This document shows, piece after piece, positions 49,930 to 59,219 of a stretch of DNA of 64,000 nt. Below the pieces are notes generated by a model. It made no database searches. It saw only the letters and a program-made list of their open reading frames with translations, and was not told the origin of the DNA. How positions within the stretch are numbered: the stretch's first letter is position 1; each line of letters begins with the position of its first letter. The translations under genes were made by a program, and so were the position numbers. Origin of the DNA: Roseateles depolymerans (GTDB lineage Bacteria > Pseudomonadota > Gammaproteobacteria > Burkholderiales > Burkholderiaceae_C); contig NZ_QUMT01000002.1 in assembly GCF_003387155.1 (NCBI RefSeq), forward strand, positions 129,694-193,693, written 5' to 3'.

Positions 49930-51702
49930 ATGTTCAAGCTCGGACGTCGTCCCACAATCCTGGCCGCTTGGGCGCTCTCTTCGGCGCTCTCCTTGGCAGT
50001 CTCCACCGCGGCACTCGCCGCCGACCCGGTCTGTGGCAAGCCCCCCAACACAGCAAGCAATGACATCCGCTGGGTCACCTACCTGCTGAGCAAACCGCAG
50101 GATGCCGCGCAGTGCTCCATGGAGGTGGTCAATGGAAAGATCGTGGTGAAAGCACCGACCTCCAATCCGGCGATGACCTGTCCCGACATGTTCTCGTGGA
50201 AGCTGTTTGCCGAAGCGGTGAAAGACGAGTTCTGGAAGAAATGGGCCGCCGACCAGGAGACCTGGCCAGGCGTGAGCTGCGGCCCCGGCGATTCCCCCTG
50301 TCAGTCCCGTCCTCTGCCGATCTGCTCGCCCCAGATCGTTGGCGGCCAGTGTTGCAACCCCTATGCCCAGAACAACCCGGGCTACAACGACCCTCGCAAT
50401 CCAGCCAAGTACTGCCCCTTCTTCCCGGGCGATCATCTCTCCAGTTTCCCGTCCGGCATGCCGGAGCGGCTCGGGGTGGCGCCGTCCAAGGCGCACACCG
50501 TGAGTTTCGCGGCCGACCCGTTCATGCGCACCCGGCTGACGGAGGAAACGCCAGGCCGCAAGATCCGGCAGTCCATGGCCGAGATCGTGTTCCGCAACAA
50601 GCCGATGTTCGACTACGTGTTCCGCAACAACCTCTATACGCAGGAGGGCGTGATCGACGTCTTCCGTCGCAATGCCAGCAACATTGGCAGCGGGTCGTCC
50701 AGCGGCGCGCCTTATCGCGTGGCCAATGGCAACAAGGCCCTCTCCGAGATCGACTTTCCCAGCAGCTCGGTGATGATCAAGAGCGACTGGATTTCCAAGG
50801 AACGGGCCGCGCAGATGGGTCTGAAGGACGATCCGAAGAACCCCTACATCAAGATGAACATCACCTCCGCGGTGACCGACAACAACGGCACCATCCTGGA
50901 GCCCGGGGAGCACTGGCTGGTGGCGGCGCATTTCTCATCGAAGGACATTCCGAACTGGGTGTGGACCACCTTCGAGCATGTGAACAACCCGGGGCGCTGC
51001 GATTACACCGGCTGCAATGATTCCTACGGCTACCGCTCGCCGGACCCGGTTCCCAAGCAGCTGGCCACCAACTACACCAGTCCGAAGCTCAAGTGCGACA
51101 ACCTGCCGCTGCCCTCCTGGGTCTTCGACCTGGGCAAGGCCTACGACGGCGGCACCATCAACGACGATCTGGCGGCGGTGTTCCGCGGCATGGGCATCGG
51201 GCGGGACGACAACCCGACCCTGGTACCCAAGTTCAGCGACCGGGCCTGGTTGTCCTACCGGCTCAAGGGCTCCCAGGTGAATTTCAGTGATTCGATGGGG
51301 CGCCCGGTCCACCTGGGCAATTCGGTGACGGAAGGCGGTTTTGTCACCACGTCGTCCTGCATGACCTGCCATGCGCGCGCAGGCACGTCGGGCACTGGCA
51401 CGGTGCCGCTCGCGCTGGGGGTGTTCGTGAACGGCTTGACCGAGTCCGGTTATCTGCCGGGCAGCCGGGGCCTGCCGCTGCCCGACTGGTTCCACAAAAG
51501 CGGGCAGCCCCCGGCTTTGACGGTCCTGCAGACGGATTTTGTCTGGGGCTTTCTGACCGCCAACTGCTCCACACCGGGCTGCCAGCCGCCCACCCCGGTG
51601 GCATCGACCGGGGCGGACACCATGCCCGTCGGCGCGCCGGCCCCGGCGCCTGCTGCCCCGCCGGCGCTCCCGTCCGCCCGGGAACGTGCCAAGCGGCGAT
51701 GA
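49930..51702 (+). CDS. Secreted protein with a single c-type haem motif
   Basis: This 590-residue exported protein has a signal peptide (hydrophobic WALSSALSLAVSTAALAAD, about 14-32) and many Cys residues in the mature part. One CXXCH haem-binding motif is present (Cys477-His481, SCMTCHA). A segment EHWLVAAHFSSKDIPNWVWTT (about 325-345) looks conserved but I cannot name the family. The C-terminus is a Pro/Ala-rich tail. It is probably periplasmic and redox-active; the partner is unknown. No RBS stronger than AGGGAG is seen. Confidence 0.75.
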   Translation: MFKLGRRPTILAAWALSSALSLAVSTAALAADPVCGKPPNTASNDIRWVTYLLSKPQDAAQCSMEVVNGKIVVKAPTSNPAMTCPDMFSWKLFAEAVKDEFWKKWAADQETWPGVSCGPGDSPCQSRPLPICSPQIVGGQCCNPYAQNNPGYNDPRNPAKYCPFFPGDHLSSFPSGMPERLGVAPSKAHTVSFAADPFMRTRLTEETPGRKIRQSMAEIVFRNKPMFDYVFRNNLYTQEGVIDVFRRNASNIGSGSSSGAPYRVANGNKALSEIDFPSSSVMIKSDWISKERAAQMGLKDDPKNPYIKMNITSAVTDNNGTILEPGEHWLVAAHFSSKDIPNWVWTTFEHVNNPGRCDYTGCNDSYGYRSPDPVPKQLATNYTSPKLKCDNLPLPSWVFDLGKAYDGGTINDDLAAVFRGMGIGRDDNPTLVPKFSDRAWLSYRLKGSQVNFSDSMGRPVHLGNSVTEGGFVTTSSCMTCHARAGTSGTGTVPLALGVFVNGLTESGYLPGSRGLPLPDWFHKSGQPPALTVLQTDFVWGFLTANCSTPGCQPPTPVASTGADTMPVGAPAPAPAAPPALPSARERAKRR

Positions 51703-51721
51703 AGTTTTTTTGCCGCGGCAT

Positions 51722-51748
51722 TTAAGTCCCCGCTCCCCCCAGTCGTCC
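51722..51748 (+). promoter_or_regulatory. Candidate (weak) sigma-28-like promoter of flagellin
   Basis: TTAAGTCC (51722-51729) is followed after about 12 bases by GTCGTCCTAAG. The -35 resembles the element at 6103, but the -10 is a poor match to GCCGATAA. Listed because flagellin genes are normally FliA-dependent; it could equally be something else. Confidence 0.3.
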
Positions 51749-51819
51749 TAAGCAGGTGAGGGCAGTTCAACCCGCCCCTCACCAAACAAGCGCAAGACCA
51801 CTCTTTAGGAGCGAACATC

Positions 51820-52698
51820 ATGTTGAGCCTGCACACCAATGCCGCGGCCCTGTCGACCCAGAACTCGCTGAGCTCGACGCAAAAGAGCCTCTCCACCTCC
51901 ATGACCCGCCTGGGCACCGGCTATCGCGTCAATTCCGCGATGGACGACGCCGCTGGCCTGCAGATCGCCACCCGCCTGGATTCCCAGACCCGCGGCATGG
52001 CCGTCGCCCAGCGCAACACCCAAAACGGCATCTCGATGCTGCAAACCGGTGAAGGCGCCCTGAATGAAGTCAGCAACATCCTGCTGCGCATGAAGGACCT
52101 GGCCACGGAAGCCTTCTCGGCATCGTCCACCGCGACCGACAAGACCGCGATGCAGAACGAGTACGACGCCCTGGGCACCGAACTCACCAACATCGTCAAG
52201 AACACCAGCTTCGGCGGCACCCAGCTGTTCTCCGACGGCACCACCATCGACGGCTCCAACGGCAAGATGAGCGCCGCCATGAGCTTCCAGATCGGCGCCT
52301 CCGCCGGCGAAACCATGTCGGTGGATGTCAGCACCCAGCTGACCGCCCTGGCCACCTCGCTGGGCGCCGTCTCGTCGCAGTACAACGCCACCCCCGCCGC
52401 CGGTACCGAACTGTCGGCCACCGCCAACACGCTGCTGACCACGCTGGGCACCGCCATCGACAAGGTGGGTGAACTGCGCGCGTCCTTCGGTGCCGCGGCC
52501 AACCGTCTGGACCATGTCTACAACAACCTGCAGAACATGAGCACCAACACGACGGCTGCCAAGGGCCGCATCATGGACACCGACTTCGCCGCCGAGTCGT
52601 CCACGATGACCACCAAGCAGATGCTGCTGCAGTCCGGCACCGCCATGCTCAAGCAGAGCAACAGCATGTCCGGTCTGGTGATGTCCCTGCTGGGCTGA
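51820..52698 (+). CDS. fliC: Flagellin
   Basis: This is the filament subunit, exported by the flagellar type III apparatus. The 292 residues consist of conserved D0/D1 termini (LSLHTNAAALSTQNSLSSTQ at the start; AESSTMTTKQMLLQSGTAML near the end) with a short variable middle (about 140-200), so this is a compact flagellin. AGGAGC lies upstream of the ATG at 51820 and an intrinsic terminator follows. The Ser/Thr-rich centre offers possible glycosylation sites. Confidence 0.95.
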   Translation: MLSLHTNAAALSTQNSLSSTQKSLSTSMTRLGTGYRVNSAMDDAAGLQIATRLDSQTRGMAVAQRNTQNGISMLQTGEGALNEVSNILLRMKDLATEAFSASSTATDKTAMQNEYDALGTELTNIVKNTSFGGTQLFSDGTTIDGSNGKMSAAMSFQIGASAGETMSVDVSTQLTALATSLGAVSSQYNATPAAGTELSATANTLLTTLGTAIDKVGELRASFGAAANRLDHVYNNLQNMSTNTTAAKGRIMDTDFAAESSTMTTKQMLLQSGTAMLKQSNSMSGLVMSLLG

Positions 52699-52748
52699 TT
52701 CCCGACTCACACCCCCCTCGGCGGTGCGCCCCCGCACCGCATTTCTCG

Positions 52749-52778
52749 ACAGCCGGGTGTCCCCCGGCTGTTTTTTTT
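52749..52778 (+). terminator. Intrinsic terminator of flagellin
   Basis: The stem ACAGCCGGG (52749-52757), loop and CCCGGCTGT (52763-52771) run into eight T residues. Confidence 0.95.
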
Positions 52779-52807
52779 CGCCTGCATGGGCACGGAGGTA
52801 GGGCGCC

Positions 52808-53830
52808 ATGGCGACAGGATCGACCTCTCCCGTCTCGCCGGTCTCGGCTGCGGTGCGTGTCGCGCCGGCGGGTCGCGACCCCCAGGGCCTGCAGACCGGC
52901 GATCTGCTGCGGCTGCGGCCTGGCGGCGCGTCGTCCAGCGGATGGACGCTGGAATCGCTGGAGGGAAGCCAGGTGCTGTCCCTCATCCAGCCGCCCCTGG
53001 ACGACCTGGCGCCCGGCGACGAGTTGCTGATGCGGGTGGTGAGCGTGTTGCCCCGGTTGGCGCTGGAGGTGGTGGAGCGTCGGGGCGCGGGAGGTGCGGC
53101 TGGCGCAGGTGCAAGTGCAGGCCGCGCCGCCGCGGGTGCATCGCCCGATGCACCGGGCACCGCCGACGTCGATGGCCTTCGCGCCGGAGCCGCCAGCCGC
53201 TCAGGCGCTGCCGAGGATTCCAGACGTGCTGACCACCCGCTCGCCGGTGCGCCGCCGCCCCTGCGCGGGGACAGCACCTGGGCCCAGCTGAGTTCTCTTC
53301 GGGCCGACCTCGCGGGCTGGCGTCGGCAGATGCTGGCCGACCCGGGCATGCCGTCGCGCTCGCTCAATACCGCGCAACTGATGCAGGCCTGGGCCGAGGC
53401 GCTTGCGCAGGGACGTCCGCCCGTCGGCCCTGGCGGGGAACCCTTCTGGCTGCTGCCTCAGCCGTACTGGCTGCGCCATGAACGGGATGCCCAGAATTCC
53501 CAACGACCGCGTTCGCTGGAGCCGGACCTGGACGACGAGCCCGCCCTGAGCCTGCTCTTCAAATGGAAGGACGCCGCCATCGGCATGCAGTTGCAGGGGC
53601 CCCGTCATGCGCTCAAGCTGACGCTGCTGGCAGAAACCGAACAGGTGCTGACGGCCCTGCGCAGTGAGCTGCCGGCCCTGGTGGCCGCGCTGGTGCGAGC
53701 CGGTGTGCGGCTGCAGCGCCTGGGATGGCGTCAGCAGGCGCTGTGGGTGCCGGTGGATCCGTTCCCGGACCTGCGAGCGGATGCGGGCCTGCTCAGTGCC
53801 GCGGCGGAGTTGATGCTGGCGCTGCGCTGA
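52808..53830 (+). CDS. FliK-like protein (flagellar hook-length control type), tentative
   Basis: This 340-residue protein has a low-complexity Ala/Gly/Arg-rich centre (about 95-155) and a C-terminal domain that resembles the FliK (Flg_hook) fold: KLTLLAETEQVLTALRSELPALVAALVRAGVRLQRLGW (about 275-312). GGAGG precedes the ATG. It follows flagellin but after a terminator. Assignment rests on the C-domain pattern and the neighbour; it is not certain. Confidence 0.5.
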   Translation: MATGSTSPVSPVSAAVRVAPAGRDPQGLQTGDLLRLRPGGASSSGWTLESLEGSQVLSLIQPPLDDLAPGDELLMRVVSVLPRLALEVVERRGAGGAAGAGASAGRAAAGASPDAPGTADVDGLRAGAASRSGAAEDSRRADHPLAGAPPPLRGDSTWAQLSSLRADLAGWRRQMLADPGMPSRSLNTAQLMQAWAEALAQGRPPVGPGGEPFWLLPQPYWLRHERDAQNSQRPRSLEPDLDDEPALSLLFKWKDAAIGMQLQGPRHALKLTLLAETEQVLTALRSELPALVAALVRAGVRLQRLGWRQQALWVPVDPFPDLRADAGLLSAAAELMLALR

Positions 53831-53872
53831 GGCGGCGACCCGGCGCGGAGCAGGGCATCACGCCCCGCTTGC

Positions 53873-53911
53873 ATCACTTCAAGCCATCACCTCAAGCCAT
53901 CACTTCAGGCC
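53873..53911. repeat. 13-bp tandem repeat at convergent gene ends
   Basis: Three units ATCAC(T/C)TCA(A/G)GCC (53873-53885, 53886-53898, 53899-53911). The last covers the stop codon and final codons of the aotP-type gene. Confidence 0.85.
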
Positions 53912-54673
53912 ACCACTGAGGAAGGCCTTGAGCCGCTCGCTCTGCGGCGAGGTCAGCACCTCGCGCGGATGCCCCTGTTCTTCCACCCGACCCTGGTGCA
54001 GGAACATGGTGTGCGTTGACACCTCCCGTGCAAAGCCCATCTCATGCGTCACGACGATCATGGTGCGGCCCTCGGCGGCCAGGTCGCGCATGACCTTGAG
54101 CACTTCGCCGACCAGCTCCGGGTCCAGCGCGGACGTGGGTTCGTCAAAGAGCATCACCTCCGGCTCCACCGCCAAAGCGCGGGCAATGGCCACCCGTTGC
54201 TGCTCGCCGCCGGACAGCTGCGCCGGGTAGACGTCCTTGCGATGCGCCACGCCGACACGGGCCAGCAGCGCCTCGGCCTTTTCGATGGCCTGCGCACGCG
54301 GCTGCTTGAGCACATGCACCGGCGCTTCGATGACGTTTTCCAGCACCGTGCGGTGGGCCCACAGATTGAAGTTCTGGAACACCATGGCCAGGCGCGCGCG
54401 CCAGCGCTGCAACTGGGCGGCATCGGCCGCCCGCAGGCTGCCGTCGCGGTCCCGCACCAGCTTCAGTTGCTCCTCGCCCAGGCGCAGCGTGCCCTCGTAG
54501 GGCTGCTCCAGCAGGTTGAGGCAGCGCAGGAAGGTGCTTTTGCCAGAGCCGCTGGAGCCGATCAGCGTGATCACGTCGCCGGGCTTGGCCGACAGCGAGA
54601 CGCCCTTGAGCACCTCCCGCTCGCCATAGCGCTTGTGCAGGTCAAGGACAGAAAGACTGGCGGCGGACATCAA
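53900..54673 (-). CDS. aotP: Basic amino-acid ABC transporter ATP-binding protein (HisP/AotP-like)
   Basis: This cytoplasmic ATPase of a polar amino-acid importer has 257 residues. Walker [10 protein letters not shown] is at 39-47, signature LSGGEQQR near 155-162 and Walker [13 protein letters not shown] close after. [16 protein letters not shown] is the HisP-type Q-loop region. It overlaps the aotO-like gene by four bases (54670-54673). The ligand is likely arginine/ornithine-type by operon layout, not proven. Confidence 0.93.
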   Translation of the reverse strand: MMSAASLSVLDLHKRYGEREVLKGVSLSAKPGDVITLIGSSGSGKSTFLRCLNLLEQPYEGTLRLGEEQLKLVRDRDGSLRAADAAQLQRWRARLAMVFQNFNLWAHRTVLENVIEAPVHVLKQPRAQAIEKAEALLARVGVAHRKDVYPAQLSGGEQQRVAIARALAVEPEVMLFDEPTSALDPELVGEVLKVMRDLAAEGRTMIVVTHEMGFAREVSTHTMFLHQGRVEEQGHPREVLTSPQSERLKAFLSGGLK

Positions 54674-55791
54674 CGAGCTCCCAACAACTTGCCGGTCCGC
54701 AGCGCTTCGCGGCCAGCGACTTTTGCAACCTTTGCGCCGGCGGTCACGAGACGCAGCGTGTCGCGGGCAAACAGCAGTCCGTCCACCGGACTTTTCAGTT
54801 CGGTCACCGCTGCGCTGATCGGATCAATGACATGGGCCAGCACGTCGCCCTGCGCCACCACGTCACCGACCTCCCGCACGAAGGTCAGCACGCCGGGCAC
54901 CGGACTCTGAATGGGCATGCAACCCGCCAGCGGACGTGCGTCGCCCACAGGGGCCGGGGCCGGGGGCACCGGGCCGCTGATGACCCCGCGGAAGGTCAGG
55001 AAGTCCAGCAGGGCCTGGGCGTCCTTGCTGGCCAGGTCGTGGTGCACATCCTGCTGGCCGCGCAGTTCCACCGTCACCGACAGGCAGGCCTGCGGAATGG
55101 GGAAGCGGCTGCCGAAGTGGTCCTTCCAGCGCCACCAGGGCTGCGAGCAGGCCTCGTCGAAGGGCTGGTCGCCGGAGTCCTGGGCCAGCAGCGTCACCGC
55201 GGCGCCCAGGTAGGCGGCCAGCGGCTCGCAGTCGGGCCAGCAGGGGGTCTCGGTGTAGAGGTGCATCAGCGCCTGGGCGTCGCAGTGCAGGTCCAGCACC
55301 ACGTCGGCATCACAGGCCAGCCGCATCAGCGTCTTGCGCAGGGCCTGGAGCTCGGTGGCGGCGGGGGCCGCGTCGATCTCGTCCAGCAGCGCGCGGCGCA
55401 GCACGGCGACGTTGTGGGCCGCGTCGCTGCCCAGCAGCGGCTCGGCCTTGGCGGCAGCGGCGTCGATGAAGACGGGGTAGTGACGGTTGAAGTTCTCGCC
55501 CGAGAGCGATTCAAAGCGCCCCAGGTGCGACTGCAGCCACCACTGCGACAGGCCGATCGGATTGGCCATCGGCACCAGCACGATCTCGCCCTGGATGCGG
55601 CCGGCGCTTTCCAGCGCATCCAGCTGGCGGCGCAGATGCCAGGCGGTGAGCATGCCGGGCAGTTCGTCCGCATGCAGCGACGCCTGGATGTAGACCTTGG
55701 GACCGCTGCCCGGACGGCCGTAGTGCAGCGAGACGAGTTCGCGCTGGGTGCCCGGCGCGGGGCTGGGCAGGAGGTGTTGTCGAAGTTGCAT
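54670..55791 (-). CDS. aotO: Succinylglutamate desuccinylase/aspartoacylase-like protein (AotO-like)
   Basis: This 373-residue zinc hydrolase-like protein has HADE at about 42-45 (SLHADELPG) and a second His in DLHCD (about 170), with a lipoyl-like C-terminal part ([29 protein letters not shown]). In Pseudomonas an equivalent gene, aotO, sits in the arginine/ornithine uptake operon and its role is unclear; the same position here supports the assignment. It lies between the permease and ATPase genes. Confidence 0.8.
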   Translation of the reverse strand: MQLRQHLLPSPAPGTQRELVSLHYGRPGSGPKVYIQASLHADELPGMLTAWHLRRQLDALESAGRIQGEIVLVPMANPIGLSQWWLQSHLGRFESLSGENFNRHYPVFIDAAAAKAEPLLGSDAAHNVAVLRRALLDEIDAAPAATELQALRKTLMRLACDADVVLDLHCDAQALMHLYTETPCWPDCEPLAAYLGAAVTLLAQDSGDQPFDEACSQPWWRWKDHFGSRFPIPQACLSVTVELRGQQDVHHDLASKDAQALLDFLTFRGVISGPVPPAPAPVGDARPLAGCMPIQSPVPGVLTFVREVGDVVAQGDVLAHVIDPISAAVTELKSPVDGLLFARDTLRLVTAGAKVAKVAGREALRTGKLLGAR

Positions 55792-55812
55792 GAAAGAGAG
55801 GGAAAGGGACCG

Positions 55813-56499
55813 TCAGCGCGGCATCAGCGGCTTGAGCCACCGGGCCTCGGCCTTGTGGAACAGGCCCACCAGCACCAGGGTGAAGCTGAAGTAGAACAGA
55901 GCCGCCGTGATGAAGGCTTCGAAGGGAATGTAGTAGGTGGAGTTGATTTCCCGGGCCGCGCCGGTGAGATCCATGATGGTGACGACGCTGGCCAGCGAAG
56001 TGCCGTGCAGCATGAAGATCACCTCGTTGCTGTAGGCGGGCAGCGAGCGGCGCAGGGCCGAGGGCAGCACGATGCGGCGCAGCATCACCCAGCGGGTCAT
56101 GCCCAGCGCCTTGGCCGCCTCGATCTCGCCGTAGGGCAGGGCCCGGATGGAGCCGGCGATGATCTCGGTGGTGTAGGCGCAGGTGTTCAGCACAAAGGTC
56201 AGGCAGGCGCAGAACCAGGCGGAGCTGAACAGCGGCCACAGGGCGCTTTGCTGCATCCATTCGAACTGGCCCAGCCCGTAGTAGATGAGGAAGAGCTGTA
56301 CCAGCATCGGGGTGCCGCGAAACACGTAGGTGTAGACCCAGATCGGGCGGGACAGCCACGGAATGGGCAATGTGCGCAGCACCGCCAACGGAATGGCCAG
56401 GACCAGCCCGATCAGCAGGGAAATGGCCAGCAGCTCGGCAGTGGCCTGGGCCCCTTCCAGGTAGCGGGGAAAGTTCTCGAGGATGGCGTCCAGATTCAT
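55813..56499 (-). CDS. aotM: Basic amino-acid ABC transporter permease (HisM/AotM-like)
   Basis: This inner-membrane permease has 228 residues and about five helices. The EAA loop EIEAAKALGMTRWVMLRRIVLPSALRRSLP is visible at about 124-153. YTYVFRGTPMLVQLFLIYYGLG is characteristic of the amino-acid branch. It pairs with the permease encoded upstream. Confidence 0.93.
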   Translation of the reverse strand: MNLDAILENFPRYLEGAQATAELLAISLLIGLVLAIPLAVLRTLPIPWLSRPIWVYTYVFRGTPMLVQLFLIYYGLGQFEWMQQSALWPLFSSAWFCACLTFVLNTCAYTTEIIAGSIRALPYGEIEAAKALGMTRWVMLRRIVLPSALRRSLPAYSNEVIFMLHGTSLASVVTIMDLTGAAREINSTYYIPFEAFITAALFYFSFTLVLVGLFHKAEARWLKPLMPR

Positions 56500-56539
56500 G
56501 AGCGGCAGCGCAAGGGAAGGCGGTTCGCAGAAAGACAGG

Positions 56540-57232
56540 TCACAGCGACTGGCGCCGGACTCCGATGGACAGGCGCTGGTTCAGATGGCTGAACAGCAGT
56601 TCGGACGCGGTGGTGAACAGCAGGTAGATGACCGCGACCGCGCTGTAGAACACAAACGGTTCGCGGGTGCTGCCGGCCGCCTGCATGCCGCGGGTCATGA
56701 GGTCGTGCAGGCCGATGACCGAGACGATGGCGGTGCTCTTGATCAGCACCAGCCAGTTGTTGGACAGGCCGGGCAGTGCATGGCGGAACATCTGCGGGAA
56801 AGTGATGCGCCACGCCACCTGGCGGGCCGACATGCCGTAGGCCAGGCCCGCTTCCCGTTGCCCCGGCGGCACCGCCAGGAAGGCGCCGCGGAAGGCCTCG
56901 GTGAGGTAGGCGCCGAAGATGAAGCCGATGGTGAGCACACCGGCTACGAAGGGGTTGATGTCGATGTAGTCCTCATGACCCAGCGACAGCGCAATGCTGT
57001 TCACCAGCACCTGGCCGCCGAAGAAGATCAGCAGCATCAGCAGCAGGTCGGGCACGCCGCGGATGACGGTGGTGTAGACAGTGGCCACCAGCCTGGCCGC
57101 CCGCCAGCGCGACAGCTTGGCCAGTGCGCCCAGAAGGCCCAGCAGCATGGCCAGCGCCATTGAACTCAGCGCCACAGCCAGGGTCAGCAAGGAGCCTTCC
57201 AGCAGGCTGGGCAGAAACCCATGCAGATTCAT
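56540..57232 (-). CDS. aotQ: Basic amino-acid ABC transporter permease (HisQ/AotQ-like)
   Basis: This partner permease has 230 residues from ATG 57232, preceded by AAAGAGA. Typical segments are VYTTVIRGVPDLLLMLLIFF (about 54-73) and the EAA loop REAGLAYGMSARQVAWRITFPQMFRHALPGLSNNW. Residues upstream of 57232 in the longer frame are Arg/Pro-rich and read through the intergenic hairpins, so they are rejected. Confidence 0.93.
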   Translation of the reverse strand: MNLHGFLPSLLEGSLLTLAVALSSMALAMLLGLLGALAKLSRWRAARLVATVYTTVIRGVPDLLLMLLIFFGGQVLVNSIALSLGHEDYIDINPFVAGVLTIGFIFGAYLTEAFRGAFLAVPPGQREAGLAYGMSARQVAWRITFPQMFRHALPGLSNNWLVLIKSTAIVSVIGLHDLMTRGMQAAGSTREPFVFYSAVAVIYLLFTTASELLFSHLNQRLSIGVRRQSL

Positions 57233-57304
57233 CAACGTCTCTTTGTCCAGAAAAGGCCGGCGGCCACGAGCGTGGCGGCAGGCCCTGCCCCAGGGAAGCG
57301 ACCG

Positions 57305-57371
57305 GCGCCGAGGGGCCCTCGGCGCGTCACCGGATGGTGAGTGGGGCGAGGCCGGGGCGGGGTGCCCCGGC
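57305..57371. other. Tandem hairpins between aotJ and aotQ
   Basis: A 21-base palindrome GCGCCGAGGG-G-CCCTCGGCGC (57305-57325) and a second stem GCCGGGGC-GGGGT-GCCCCGGC (57351-57371) lie just downstream of the binding-protein gene. Similar elements in amino-acid and sugar importer operons protect the binding-protein mRNA or reduce read-through to the permeases. Confidence 0.7.
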
Positions 57372-57376
57372 ACAGA

Positions 57377-58171
57377 TCACTTCACCGAGATGTCGTACTT
57401 GAAGTACTTGTCGTTCAGCTTCTTGAATTCGCCGCTGGTCTTGAGGGCGGCAATGCCGTCATTGAACTTCTTGGCCAGCGTCTTTTCGTCCTGCTTGCGC
57501 AGGCCGACGCCCACACCGACGCCGAAGTACTTCGGATCGTTGTATTCCGGGCCGACCATTTCATAGCCCTTGCCGGCCGGGGTCTGGATGAAGCCCATGT
57601 CGGTGGCGACCATGTCGGCCAGCGTCAGGTCCACGCGGCCGGACTTCAGGTCCAGGAAGGCCTGGTCCTGGGTGGCGTAGCGCACGATGTCGCTCTGCTT
57701 GAAGGTGGCGTCCACGAACTTCTCATGGATGGTGGCGCGCTGCACACCGATCTTCTTGCCCTTCAGGCCTGCCGGGGTGAAGTCGAACTTGGCACCGGAC
57801 TTGGCCGCAAAGCGGGCCGGGACGCTGTAGTAGGGGTTGGAGAAGGCGATGACCTTCTTGCGCTCGTCGGTGATGGACATCGACGCGATGATGGCGTCCA
57901 CCTTGCGCGATTGCAGGGCGGGGATCAGGCCGTCGAAGTCCTGCTGCACCAGCGTGCACTCGGCCTTCATCTGGGCGCACAGGGCATTGGCCAGGTCGAT
58001 TTCAAAGCCCTTGAGCTTGCCGTCCGCGCCGACTTCCGAGAAGGGCGGGTAGGCGCCTTCCACGCCAATGCGGATCTTCTTCCACTCGGGGGCCTGGGCC
58101 TGGACACCGGCCGCAGCCAGCATGGCAGCCGCCACCAGGGTGGCGCGGGCGATCAGAAAGCGACGTTGCAT
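57377..58171 (-). CDS. aotJ: Basic amino-acid periplasmic binding protein (AotJ/HisJ-like)
   Basis: This type II periplasmic substrate-binding protein has 264 residues: a signal peptide (LIARATLVAAAMLAAAGVQAQA, about 5-26) and the family start KKIRIGVEGAYPPFSEV. DFDGLIPALQSRKVDAIIASMSIT and LKSGRVDLTLADMVATD are recognised ligand-binding regions. AAAGGA precedes the ATG. It is the promoter-proximal gene of the importer, followed by two hairpins. Confidence 0.93.
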   Translation of the reverse strand: MQRRFLIARATLVAAAMLAAAGVQAQAPEWKKIRIGVEGAYPPFSEVGADGKLKGFEIDLANALCAQMKAECTLVQQDFDGLIPALQSRKVDAIIASMSITDERKKVIAFSNPYYSVPARFAAKSGAKFDFTPAGLKGKKIGVQRATIHEKFVDATFKQSDIVRYATQDQAFLDLKSGRVDLTLADMVATDMGFIQTPAGKGYEMVGPEYNDPKYFGVGVGVGLRKQDEKTLAKKFNDGIAALKTSGEFKKLNDKYFKYDISVK

Positions 58172-58239
58172 GAAGTTTCCTTTGTGGGGGATTCAGAAAG
58201 GCCGATGTTGCAATGCGGCATGACTCGCAACCATCAGGG

Positions 58240-59214
58240 TTATAGAGAGTGCAAAAACGTGTAGACCGGCCTGACGGTGGACAACGGGTCCTCCTCCTGG
58301 GGGACATGGCCCAGCGTCGGGAAGATTTCCAGCCGGCTGTTCGGGATCTGCTGCTGGAAGATACGGGCGGCCTCGGGCGGGATCAGCCGGTCCTGCCCAC
58401 CCCAGAGGATCAGCGTTGGCGCCTGGATGCGGGGCAGCAGGTCGGCGAAACGTCCGGGGGTGCGCTGGGCCAGCCGGCGCGCCAGCGCCTCGCGGTTGCC
58501 TTCACGCAACGTCAGCTCGAAATACCGGTCCACCAGGGCTGCCGTGACCTTGGACGGATCCCCATAGACATTCTTCACACTGCGCTCCACCAGCGGCCGG
58601 GGCAGGAAATTACGCGCCAGCGCACGCAGCACGGCGGACTGCGGCACCTGGAAGCCAGCCGGGACCGAGGTGCTGGCCACCGCCAGGTTGCCCGCATCCA
58701 CCAGCACCAGCGCCGCCACCTGCTGCGGATGGCGGGCGGCATAGCCCCAGGCGATGCCACCGCCGAGGGAATTGCCGCCCAGCACCACCCGGTCCAGCTT
58801 CAGGTGGGTCAGGAAGGACTGCAGGAATCGGTCATAGGCCTCGTCGCTGTAATCGCCTAGCACCGAGGGGCCGGTGAGGCCGAAGCCAGGCAGGTCCAGG
58901 GTGATGACCCGGCGCTCGGTCTTGAGCTCGGACACCCAGCCGGCCCAGGTATGCAGGCTGGCGGCCGTGCCGTGCAGCAGCACGATGGGCGCGGCGTCGT
59001 CCCGGGGGCCTTCGTCGCGCAGATGCACCAGCTGCGTCCTGCCGTCGCCCACCGGCAGCTCGATGAAATCGGAGGGCGCCTCGGCCCAGCGGCTGAGCAG
59101 GCTCTCCAGCGGCCGGTCGGGCGCATGGAAGGCCATGGCCAGCAGCGCGGTGGCCAGCACCAGCATGCCCAGCAGCTTCATCAGCCTGGCAAGGACGGTG
59201 GGACGTTCGGTCAT
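58240..59214 (-). CDS. Membrane-anchored alpha/beta hydrolase
   Basis: This 324-residue hydrolase has one N-terminal membrane helix (LMKLLGMLVLATALLAMAF, about 11-29) and an alpha/beta core. Oxyanion-hole LLHG is at 79-82, the nucleophile elbow GNSLGG has Ser149, and the acid and base are Asp275 (GGQDRLIPP) and His303 (LGHVPQEEDP). The substrate is unknown. It starts five bases after the trhO stop region and precedes the importer operon by 68 bases. Confidence 0.88.
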   Translation of the reverse strand: MTERPTVLARLMKLLGMLVLATALLAMAFHAPDRPLESLLSRWAEAPSDFIELPVGDGRTQLVHLRDEGPRDDAAPIVLLHGTAASLHTWAGWVSELKTERRVITLDLPGFGLTGPSVLGDYSDEAYDRFLQSFLTHLKLDRVVLGGNSLGGGIAWGYAARHPQQVAALVLVDAGNLAVASTSVPAGFQVPQSAVLRALARNFLPRPLVERSVKNVYGDPSKVTAALVDRYFELTLREGNREALARRLAQRTPGRFADLLPRIQAPTLILWGGQDRLIPPEAARIFQQQIPNSRLEIFPTLGHVPQEEDPLSTVRPVYTFLHSL

Positions 59215-59219
59215 GCCGC

